A stretch of DNA of 9,019 nt from the NCBI GenBank assembly GCA_028290595.1, contig JAQGJO010000017.1, positions 1-9,019 on the forward strand. Direction: 5' to 3'. The translations under genes and the position numbers were made by a program. This document shows positions 1-6,362 of this stretch, piece after piece; position 1 is the first letter of the stretch, and every line of letters begins with the position of its first letter. Under the pieces are notes generated by a model that worked only from the letters and a program-made list of their open reading frames with translations, did no database searches and had not been told where the DNA came from. The DNA is from Hyphomicrobiales bacterium. GTDB lineage: Bacteria; Pseudomonadota; Alphaproteobacteria; Rhizobiales; Beijerinckiaceae.

Positions 1-1664
1 TCCGGGGTCGGCTCGCGGCCGATCTCATGCAGCATCTGGCGCGAAGTGCGCACCAGCTTGTTGATGGTCTCGATCATGTGCACCGGGATACGGATGGTGC
101 GCGCCTGATCGGCAATGCTGCGCGTGATCGCCTGGCGGATCCACCAGGTCGCATAGGTCGAGAACTTGTAGCCGCGGCGGTATTCGAATTTATCGACCGC
201 CTTCATCAGGCCGATATTGCCTTCCTGAATGAGATCGAGGAACTGCAGGCCGCGGTTGGTGTATTTCTTGGCGATCGAAATCACGAGGCGCAGATTGGCC
301 TCGACCATTTCCTTTTTCGCCTGCCGGGCTTCGCGCTCGCCCTTCTGCACCATCTGCACGATCTTGCGGAACTCCTGGATTTCCAGGCCCGTCTCGGTCG
401 CCAGATTGTGGATGTCGGAACGCATGTCGCGGATGCGATCCTTCTCGATGGAAACGAAGCCTTTCCATCCCTTGCTGCCAAGCTTGGAGACGCGCAGAAT
501 CCATTTCGGATCGAGCTCGCCGCCCTGGTAGTTGCGCAAAAAGTCCTCGCGCATCACGCCATGGCTTTCGGCCAGACGCATCAGCCGCAGTTCGAGACCG
601 ATCAGCCGCTTGTTGATGTCATACAGTTGTTCGACCAGCGCCTCGATGCGGTTCTGGTTGAGCGACAGCGACTTCACGTCGACGACGATCTCTTTCTTGA
701 GCGTCTTGTACTTGCGCTCCTGCGCCGGCGTCAGCGCTTCGTTCTTCAGCTTGTTTTCGACATTCTGGTCCTGCAGCCGGCGCAGCTTCTTATAGGCCGA
801 AGCAATGCGGTCGAACGTCTCCAGAACTTTCGGCTTCAACTCGGCTTCCATCGCCGAGAGCGATACGGAATTCTCCATATCGTCTTCATCGTCGAAGTTT
901 TCTTCGCCGGCCGGCTTCTCGCCGTCTTCATCGTCATTGCGCGGCGCCGGCGTCGGCGCCGCGCGCGCGGCCGCCTGCTGCTGCAATTGCTGCGCCTGAC
1001 GTGCCGCCAGTGCTTCCTGCGCGCCCGGCGCAGTCATGTCGATCTTCGGCGTATTCTTGCCGTCGGGTCCGGCATAGGTCGCTTCGAGATCGATGATGTC
1101 GCGCAGCAGAACCTTGCCGTCGTTGAGTTCATCGCGCCAGATGATGATGGCCTGGAAGGTCAGCGGGCTTTCGCAAAGCCCGGCGATCATCGCTTCGCGG
1201 CCAGCCTCGATCCGCTTGGCGATGGCGATTTCGCCTTCGCGCGACAGCAGTTCGACGGAGCCCATCTCGCGCAGATACATGCGCACCGGATCGTCGGTAC
1301 GGTCGGTCGGCTCAGACGTGCGCGTGGCAACGACAGCCGTGGCGCGCGGCGCCTCGACAAGCTCTCCGCCTTCGGCCTCTTCTTCCGCCGGCGCCTCTTC
1401 GGTTTCGGCATCGTCAGCGTCTTCGGAATCGACGACATTGATGCCCATCTCGTTGAGCATCGCATAAATGTCTTCGATCTGATCCGACGACACTTCCTCG
1501 GACGGAAGCACGGCGTTCAACTCGTCATGGGTGACAAAGCCGCGCTTCTTGGCGGCCTTGATCATCTTCTTGACTGCGGCATCGGAGAGATCAAGCAAAG
1601 GACTGTCGGTCGTCTCTACGACTGCGACTTCGCCTTCACGTTTCTCTTCGTCCTTCTTTGCCAT
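1..1664 (-). CDS. rpoD: RNA polymerase primary sigma factor RpoD (sigma-70), C-terminus cut by window edge
   Basis: Housekeeping sigma factor that directs core RNA polymerase to most promoters. Reading from ATG at 1664 gives 554 complete codons with no stop before the window edge; the frame ends in HEIGREPTP, the start of region 3, so regions 3-4 (including -35 recognition) lie outside. Visible parts: region 1.1-like N-terminus (about residues 20-90), region 1.2 beginning [12 protein letters not shown] at residue 125, a long non-conserved insert with a Gln-rich patch (about 220-235) and an acidic run (about 241-265), and region 2 (about 445-537) with [20 protein letters not shown] and [19 protein letters not shown], the core-binding and -10 recognition helices (Y504, W507, W508). 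A GGAG motif lies 6 bases before the ATG, which fixes the start. It follows dnaG on the same strand, the classic macromolecular-synthesis operon order. The identity is secure. Confidence 0.97.
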   Translation of the reverse strand, partial: MAKKDEEKREGEVAVVETTDSPLLDLSDAAVKKMIKAAKKRGFVTHDELNAVLPSEEVSSDQIEDIYAMLNEMGINVVDSEDADDAETEEAPAEEEAEGGELVEAPRATAVVATRTSEPTDRTDDPVRMYLREMGSVELLSREGEIAIAKRIEAGREAMIAGLCESPLTFQAIIIWRDELNDGKVLLRDIIDLEATYAGPDGKNTPKIDMTAPGAQEALAARQAQQLQQQAAARAAPTPAPRNDDEDGEKPAGEENFDDEDDMENSVSLSAMEAELKPKVLETFDRIASAYKKLRRLQDQNVENKLKNEALTPAQERKYKTLKKEIVVDVKSLSLNQNRIEALVEQLYDINKRLIGLELRLMRLAESHGVMREDFLRNYQGGELDPKWILRVSKLGSKGWKGFVSIEKDRIRDMRSDIHNLATETGLEIQEFRKIVQMVQKGEREARQAKKEMVEANLRLVISIAKKYTNRGLQFLDLIQEGNIGLMKAVDKFEYRRGYKFSTYATWWIRQAITRSIADQARTIRIPVHMIETINKLVRTSRQMLHEIGREPTP

Positions 1665-1852
1665 CTCGCACTCCAAGTCACAGTCCGCTTCCGCATTCAC
1701 ATGCGCACGGAAATCGAATTCACTCGCGCCGCGCCGTCACAGGCGATTCGTCCGGCGTGAACATTGACGTTGCGGACTTAAGCCCGCCTTAACCATCCAG
1801 CACTCTGGTCCCAGAAAATCTGTGCCCCAAAATCAAAAGAGACCGGACGCAA
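1665..1852 (-). promoter_or_regulatory. dnaG-rpoD intergenic region with a near-palindrome
   Basis: This 188-bp gap separates the dnaG stop from the rpoD start. It contains a 16-bp near-palindrome at 1772-1787 (GCGGACTTAAGCCCGC), self-complementary except for one G-T pair, centred on TTAA. It also has a small inverted repeat at 1804-1815 (TCTGGTCCCAGA). In other bacteria this junction commonly carries internal promoters (for example a heat-inducible one) and an mRNA-processing site; I see no convincing -35/-10 pair here, so a regulatory role is inference from position and symmetry only. No T-run follows either hairpin in the direction of transcription, so neither looks like an intrinsic terminator, and dnaG-rpoD read-through is possible. 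Confidence 0.35.
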
Positions 1853-3793
1853 CTATAGCGACCGACCTTGCCGTCCGGACATGAACCCGAAACCTTCGAC
1901 CGCAGCCTCACGGCCATCAATCGCCCCCAGCTCCGTCTGGATTTCCCTGAGGCGGGCGACATTCTGCTCGTTGGCGTCCTCGGCAAGCGCGATCTCGGCC
2001 GATTTCAGTTCTCTATGTAACGCTATAGCGCGCCGATGCAAGGCCAGGGCCTGTTTCAAAGCCGCCTCCGCATCCTCTTCCGCCGCTTCCGGTTTGACCA
2101 CCCAGAGCGAGGCGACGGCAACCATGGCCTCGACCTTTTGGCGGTCGGCCGCCAGGCCCAGATCGTCGAGCGCAGCGCAAAGTTCGATGTCGCTGTCGTA
2201 GCGGTCCGCCGACAGGGTGGTCAGGGCGTCGCGCAGGCGGCAAGCCTCCCGGCTCAAAAATTCGAGGCTGGCAAGATCTTCCACATGCCGGGCCAAAAGC
2301 CCCGGATGGCTGGTGAAAAGCAGCAAAATATGGGCTTCCCGGCGGGAAATACCGCCAGTTTGAGCCATGGTCGAGGATTTCGCGAAGCTTGAGCTAAGAC
2401 TGAGCGGGCTGAAGCGATAGCCCTGCGCCGCGCCAGGCGGCTGAAACCGCCCGCCGCCGCGCGACGGCGTCCACGGCTGGCCGGGGCGGCGCGCCTGCGC
2501 GGGCTCCCGCCTGGACCCGCGATTGCCGCGCATGCCGTCGAGCCGGCCACGCATATCGTCGAGATAATAGCGCCGCAGGGTCTCGTCGCCGATCGTTCGC
2601 ACGATGGTGGCAAGCCGGCGCTCCAGCGCGGCGCGGCGTTCCGGCGTGTCGAGCGGCCCAGCCTCGCTCTCGCGTGCCCATAAAACGTCCGCCAATGGCT
2701 TGGCGGCGTTCAATACGCTTAAAACTGCGTCGGAACCGCCGTTGCGGGCGAGATCGTCCGGGTCTTGTCCGTCGGGCAGAAAGGCGAACCGCAGGCTCTT
2801 GCCGGCGCCCAGCAAAGGCAAGGCCGTGTCGATCGCCCGGTGCGCCGCCTTGCGGCCGGCCCGGTCGCCGTCGAAACACAGGATCGGCTCTTCGGCCATG
2901 CGCCAGAGCAGTTCGCACTGATCGGGCGTCAGCGCCGTGCCGCAGGGGGCGACCACATTGGCGAAGCCCGCCGAGGTCATCGAAATCGCGTCAACATAGC
3001 CTTCGACGACGATCACGCTGCCGTCGGCATCATGCGCCGCCTTGCGGGCGTTGTGGTGGTTATAGAGGATCGACCCCTTGTGATAGAGCGGCGTTTCCGG
3101 CGAATTTAGATATTTCGCCGGGACGTCCTTCTCCAGCGCCCGGCCGCCGAAGGCAATGACCTTGCCGGCGCGGTCGCAGATCGGAAACATCACCCGGTCG
3201 CGAAACCGGTCGTAGGGCACGGCGATGTCTTCGCCATGGATCAGCATGCCGGCTTCGATCATGGTCTCGGCGGTGGCGCCTTTGGCGGCCAGATAATCGC
3301 GCAGGGCGAAGCGCTCGTCCGGCGCATAGCCGATGCGGAACTGCGTCTGCACCTGGGCGCCAAGGCCGCGGCCGGTGAGATAGCCGCGCCCGCGCGCGCC
3401 GGTGCGCGCCTGCAATTGCTCCTCGAAAAACTTAGCCGACAGCTCCAGCACTTCCTGCAGGGTGGCGCGCTTCTTTTCACGCTCGATATTCTCCGGCGTC
3501 GATTTCGGCAGGCTGACGCCGGCTTCCGCCGCCAGCCGTTCCACGGCTTCCGGAAACGACAGCCCCTCGGTGCGCATCACAAAATCAAAAATATTGCCGT
3601 TCTGGCCGGACGAAAAATCGAACCACGCCATTTTCTGGTCATTAACGAAAAACGAAGGCGACTTTTCCGTCGTGAACGGCGACAGGCCGGTGAATTCGCG
3701 GCCGGATTTCTTCAATTGCACGCGTTTGCGCACGACCTCCGAAACCGGAAGCCGCGCCTTGATCTCTTCAAGCAGGGACGGGGTGAATCGCAT
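1853..3793 (-). CDS. dnaG: DNA primase DnaG with degenerate zinc-binding domain
   Basis: Synthesises RNA primers at the replication fork, working with the DnaB helicase. The chosen ATG at 3793 gives 646 residues starting MRFTPSLLEEIKARLPVSEV, the usual N-terminus of alphaproteobacterial primases. The frame stays open upstream to an ATG at 3916, but those 41 extra residues do not resemble primase. Domains: N-terminal CHC2-type fold (about 1-100), RNA-polymerase core with TOPRIM motifs VEGYVD (263-268; acidic E264) and FDGDRAG (307-313; D308, D310), a low-complexity Arg/Gly/Pro/Gln linker (about 418-480) and a DnaB-interacting C-terminal domain (about 481-646). Oddity: the four zinc ligands of E. 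coli DnaG (C40, H43, C61, C64) align with S38, T41, D59 and S62, and no cysteine occurs in the first 100 residues. I recall similar substitutions across Alphaproteobacteria, so this is probably a functional lineage trait. Only a weak Shine-Dalgarno (GAGAAC) precedes the start. rpoD lies 188 bp downstream. Confidence 0.96.
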   Translation of the reverse strand: MRFTPSLLEEIKARLPVSEVVRKRVQLKKSGREFTGLSPFTTEKSPSFFVNDQKMAWFDFSSGQNGNIFDFVMRTEGLSFPEAVERLAAEAGVSLPKSTPENIEREKKRATLQEVLELSAKFFEEQLQARTGARGRGYLTGRGLGAQVQTQFRIGYAPDERFALRDYLAAKGATAETMIEAGMLIHGEDIAVPYDRFRDRVMFPICDRAGKVIAFGGRALEKDVPAKYLNSPETPLYHKGSILYNHHNARKAAHDADGSVIVVEGYVDAISMTSAGFANVVAPCGTALTPDQCELLWRMAEEPILCFDGDRAGRKAAHRAIDTALPLLGAGKSLRFAFLPDGQDPDDLARNGGSDAVLSVLNAAKPLADVLWARESEAGPLDTPERRAALERRLATIVRTIGDETLRRYYLDDMRGRLDGMRGNRGSRREPAQARRPGQPWTPSRGGGRFQPPGAAQGYRFSPLSLSSSFAKSSTMAQTGGISRREAHILLLFTSHPGLLARHVEDLASLEFLSREACRLRDALTTLSADRYDSDIELCAALDDLGLAADRQKVEAMVAVASLWVVKPEAAEEDAEAALKQALALHRRAIALHRELKSAEIALAEDANEQNVARLREIQTELGAIDGREAAVEGFGFMSGRQGRSL

Positions 3794-4104
3794 CGACGCT
3801 GTTCTCAACACGCAATAATAGGGCTTTTGCCGCCTGCGAGTCGGGATATCGCGAGCTTTTCCCCGTTTTCCAACATCAGGACGAACTTGAAGGTCAAAAA
3901 TCCGGCGAGCATGCAAGCAGACGATGCTTGTGCCGCCATATTAACAGATTTGCGACCATCTATGGGCGGGACAACGGCTTTTTCGCGAACGATTCTGCTT
4001 GCTTGACCGTTTTGTCTTGTATCCAATTCCGCCCGGAGCCGTTTCGGCTTCTATTCCGCCTCGGCGATCGTCTGCTTGAAGCGGAGATTTGAAGAGGAGC
4101 ACCT
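3794..4104. promoter_or_regulatory. Divergent intergenic region between dnaG and the Gly-rich small protein gene
   Basis: This 311-bp stretch separates two genes transcribed away from each other, so it should hold promoters for both. It is more AT-rich than the flanking genes. For the plus-strand gene, TTGACC at 4003-4008 (within CTTGACC) is a candidate -35, but no good -10 sits at normal spacing. For dnaG, a TATTAT on the minus strand (3813-3818) is a candidate -10 without a convincing -35. No rpsU, tRNA or other gene was recognised. Short frames run through it, including a 44-codon minus-strand one at 3805-3939, but none has a ribosome binding site or recognisable similarity. Confidence 0.35.
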
Positions 4105-4401
4105 ATGACAACTGCTGCAATTGTTACCCTCATTCTGCAGCTCGTTGGTGGCGCGATCGGTGGCAACGGCATTGCCGGCGCCATCAAAAACACCAATCTA
4201 GGTACGACCGGCAATACGATTGCCGGAGCCATCGGCGGTCTGGCCGGTGGTGCGACGTTATCCTCGTTGATACCGGCTTTGGCCAGCGGTGGTATGGATC
4301 TCGGCGCCATGGCCGGTCAACTGGTCGGTGGCGGCGTATCCGGTGCGATCGTGACGGCCGTCGTCGGCATGATCATGAACTCCATGAAAAGCAAGGCCTA
4401 A
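4105..4401 (+). CDS. Small glycine-rich hydrophobic protein, glycine-zipper-like, function unknown
   Basis: A 98-residue protein I cannot assign to a characterised family. The start is well supported: AGGAG at 4095-4099 sits 5 bases before the ATG. Glycine makes up 22 of 98 residues, arranged with Ala/Ile/Leu/Val in GG and GxxxG-like patterns over three hydrophobic stretches (about residues 5-27, 38-60 and 66-92), ending in a basic tail (MKSKA). There is weak internal repetition: QLVGG occurs at 12-16 and 72-76, and AIVT at 5-8 and 81-84. There is no cysteine, no lipobox and no clear signal-peptidase site. Half the Gly codons are GGT (11 of 22), whereas neighbouring genes favour GGC, which fits either high expression or different codon selection. 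A membrane-associated or oligomerising glycine-zipper protein is an inference; a bacteriocin-like peptide is a weaker alternative. I recall similar uncharacterised small proteins in Rhizobiales. It converges with the yqeY-like gene. Confidence 0.8.
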   Translation: MTTAAIVTLILQLVGGAIGGNGIAGAIKNTNLGTTGNTIAGAIGGLAGGATLSSLIPALASGGMDLGAMAGQLVGGGVSGAIVTAVVGMIMNSMKSKA

Positions 4402-4445
4402 CGAAAAAGGGCCTAACCAAATAAGGCTGCTAACAGTCGGACGAC

Positions 4446-4475
4446 GCCGGGCGGTGGAGCAATCAACCGCCCAGC
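4446..4475. terminator. GC-rich hairpin between convergent genes
   Basis: Read on the minus strand, GCTGGGCGGT pairs with ACCGCCCGGC around a 10-base loop, giving a 10-bp stem with one G-T pair. The 5' arm is the last coding triplets of the yqeY-like gene (Leu-Gly-Gly) and the TGA lies in the loop. Its position between two convergent genes suits a bidirectional transcription stop or RNA 3'-end protection. Neither strand has the T-run of a canonical intrinsic terminator, so the functional call is tentative although the inverted repeat itself is plain. Confidence 0.4.
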
Positions 4476-4912
4476 ATACCCTTCACCAGGCCGCTTGCCT
4501 TGCCGAAATCGATCTGCCCGGCATATTTCGCCCGCAGCACCCCGACCACCTTGCCCATATCCTTCATCGACGACGCCCCGGTCTCGGCGATGGCGGCCGT
4601 GATCGCGGCTTTCACCTCATCGTCGCTCATCTGCTTGGGCAGAAATTCGCCGATAATGGCGATCTCCTCGCGCTCCTGCGTCTCAAGCTCCGGCCGGCCG
4701 GCCTTGGCGTAAATATCCGCCGATTCCTGACGGCTTTTCACCATTTTTTGCAGCAAAGCCAGAATTTCCTCATCCGACACGGTTTTGCCGAGGCCGCGCG
4801 CTTCGATATCCTTGTCCTTGAGCGCGGCCATCATCATCCGCACCGTGGCAAGCCGGCGCTTGTCGCCCGCTTTCATCGCCGCTTTCATGACGGTGGTGAA
4901 CTGTTCGCGCAT
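4463..4912 (-). CDS. GatB/YqeY domain-containing protein
   Basis: A 149-residue protein made only of the YqeY-type helical domain, which resembles the C-terminal tail domain of GatB in the tRNA-dependent amidotransferase. Its own biochemical role is not established, though a tRNA-linked function has been proposed from that similarity. Recognisable features are the N-terminal REQFTTVMKAAMKAGDKRRL, the stretch RRLATVRMMMAALKDKDIEA, GEFLPKQMS (88-96) and the C-terminal block from SMKDMGKVVGVLRAKY to LVKGMLGG. The frame stays open upstream to an ATG at 5008, but the ATG at 4912 is preferred: AGGAGC precedes it closely, it gives the normal family length, and the 32 upstream residues do not look like the family. 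It is divergent from carA and convergent with the Gly-rich protein gene. I recall this gene next to carA and dnaG-rpoD in many Rhizobiales. Confidence 0.93.
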   Translation of the reverse strand: MREQFTTVMKAAMKAGDKRRLATVRMMMAALKDKDIEARGLGKTVSDEEILALLQKMVKSRQESADIYAKAGRPELETQEREEIAIIGEFLPKQMSDDEVKAAITAAIAETGASSMKDMGKVVGVLRAKYAGQIDFGKASGLVKGMLGG

Positions 4913-5062
4913 AGAATGCTCCTGTTGCCGAAACTGGGCCGCACCGGCCCTTTTCATAAGTTTGCGCACGATCTTTTCACAAAACCGCCTTTTCCTTTCG
5001 CGGTTCATGCGTTAGCGTGCGCGCCAATTCAATCCCATATCCGCTGCAGATGCGGCGCGCCA

Positions 5063-5080
5063 GCGCGCCCGCAGGCGCGC
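5063..5080 (+). other. GC-only hairpin upstream of carA
   Basis: GCGCGCC (5063-5069) and GGCGCGC (5074-5080) form a perfect 7-bp all-GC stem with a CGCA tetraloop, within a GC-alternating stretch that allows other registers. It lies 50 bp before the carA start. No T-run follows, so it does not read as an intrinsic terminator. It could be an RNA structure in the carA leader or simply a composition effect. Confidence 0.35.
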
Positions 5081-5088
5081 GCGAACGG

Positions 5089-5113
5089 TACAAGACAAAT
5101 TACAAGACAAATT
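5089..5113 (+). repeat. Perfect 12-bp tandem duplication just before carA
   Basis: The unit TACAAGACAAAT occurs twice back to back (5089-5100, 5101-5112), with one further matching base at 5113. It ends 16 bp before the carA ATG and leads into a weak purine-rich ribosome binding region (AGGTAGTAAGA). It is strikingly AT-rich next to the GC-only stretch before it. It may tune translation initiation or bind a protein or RNA; nothing here proves a function. No other member of the repeat was noticed in the window. Confidence 0.6.
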
Positions 5114-5129
5114 AGGTAGTAAGACGACC

Positions 5130-6329
5130 ATGACCGAGGTTCAAGACAGGCCGGCCGCGACGGGCTGGACCAAACCAATCCCCACCGCTTTGCTGATTCT
5201 CGCCGACGGCACGGTCATTGAAGGCTTCGGCCTCGGCGCCACCGGCCATGCAGTGGGCGAAGTCTGCTTCAACACCGCCATGACCGGCTACCAGGAAATC
5301 CTCACCGACCCGTCCTATGCCGGACAGATCATCACCTTCACCTTCCCCCATATCGGCAATGTCGGCACCAACGAGGAAGACATCGAGACCGTCAACCTGG
5401 CAGCATCGTCCGGCGCAAGAGGTCTGATCGTGCAGGCGCCGATCACCGCTCCGGCGAATTTCCGCGCCACCCGCCATCTCGATCAATGGCTGAAGGCCCG
5501 CAACATCATCGGCCTGAGCGGCATCGACACACGCGCGCTGACCGCGCTCATTCGCGAAAAGGGCATGCCCAATGCGGTCATCGCCCATGCGCCGGACGGC
5601 AAGTTCGACCTCGCCGCCCTGAAAAAAAAAGCCGCCGCCTGGCCCGGCATCGATGGCATGGATCTGGTGCCCTCCGTCACCACGGCGCAGCGCTTCGACT
5701 GGGACGAGACGACCTGGGTCCTCGGCAAAGGCTACGGCCGCCAGGACCAGCCGAAACTTAAAGTTGTCGCCATCGACTATGGCGTGAAGCGCAATATTCT
5801 GCGGCTCCTGGCGAAAGCCGGCTGCGCCGTCACCGTCGTGCCCGCAACAACCGCCGCCGAGGACATTCTGGCGATGAAGCCCGACGGCGTCTTCCTCTCC
5901 AACGGCCCCGGCGATCCGGCGGAAACCGGCAAATATGCCGTGCCCGTCATACGCGCATTGCTCGACGCCAAGATGCCGACCTTCGGCATCTGCCTCGGCC
6001 ATCAGATGATGGGACTGGCGGTCGGCGCCAAGACCACGAAAATGCATCAGGGCCATCACGGCGCCAATCATCCAGTGATGGATTACACCACCGGCAAAGT
6101 CGAGATCGTCTCGATGAATCATGGTTTCGCCGTCGATACTGCGACATTGCCGGGCAACGCCAAGGAAACCCATCGTTCGCTCTTCGATGGCTCCAATTGC
6201 GGTATCGCGCTGAACGACCGGCCGGCCTTTTCGGTCCAGCACCATCCTGAAGCCAGCCCCGGCCCGCAGGATTCGCATTATCTCTTCGGCCGCTTCGTCG
6301 AAATGATGGAGACGGCGAAGAAGGCGTAG
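5130..6329 (+). CDS. carA: Carbamoyl-phosphate synthase small (glutamine amidotransferase) subunit CarA
   Basis: Hydrolyses glutamine and passes ammonia to CarB for carbamoyl phosphate synthesis, feeding arginine and pyrimidine pathways in the cytosol. At 399 residues it is slightly longer than E. coli CarA (382), mostly through an N-terminal extension of roughly 18 residues. The N-terminal CPSase_sm_chain domain carries MTGYQEILTDPSYAGQ (51-66); the class I amidotransferase domain begins near residue 210 and has SNGPGDP (257-263), the nucleophile in FGICLGHQ (C288) and the His/Glu pair in HHPEAS (H372, E374). The C-to-H spacing of 84 matches the E. coli triad (C269, H353, E355). A run of nine A residues (5622-5630) encodes three Lys in the interdomain region. 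The ribosome binding site is weak (AGG 13 bases upstream, AAGA nearer), so the start is chosen for family fit. carB is absent from the window; a ThDP enzyme follows after 33 bp. Confidence 0.97.
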   Translation: MTEVQDRPAATGWTKPIPTALLILADGTVIEGFGLGATGHAVGEVCFNTAMTGYQEILTDPSYAGQIITFTFPHIGNVGTNEEDIETVNLAASSGARGLIVQAPITAPANFRATRHLDQWLKARNIIGLSGIDTRALTALIREKGMPNAVIAHAPDGKFDLAALKKKAAAWPGIDGMDLVPSVTTAQRFDWDETTWVLGKGYGRQDQPKLKVVAIDYGVKRNILRLLAKAGCAVTVVPATTAAEDILAMKPDGVFLSNGPGDPAETGKYAVPVIRALLDAKMPTFGICLGHQMMGLAVGAKTTKMHQGHHGANHPVMDYTTGKVEIVSMNHGFAVDTATLPGNAKETHRSLFDGSNCGIALNDRPAFSVQHHPEASPGPQDSHYLFGRFVEMMETAKKA

Positions 6330-6362
6330 AGCATTTTCTAAATCGACATTCGGGAGGCGTGC

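Noticed and set aside
27..1760. A 577-codon plus-strand open frame opposite rpoD
   Set aside because: Antisense to a conserved sigma factor; the translation is low-complexity Leu/Arg/Asp/His with poly-Arg and no domain, as expected of a shadow frame.
3794..3916. A longer dnaG starting at an upstream in-frame ATG (3916)
   Set aside because: The 41 extra residues are basic and unlike primase, while the internal start at 3793 matches the family's usual MRF N-terminus.
3805..3939. A 44-codon minus-strand frame ending just before the dnaG start
   Set aside because: The translation looks superficially protein-like, but the ATG lacks a ribosome binding site, nothing similar is recognised, and it occupies the likely dnaG promoter region.
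4395..4417. Short direct repeat GGCCTAAC twice around the stop of the Gly-rich protein gene
   Set aside because: Eight bases at 15-bp spacing in a purine-rich stretch is weak, with no link to a mobile element or known site.
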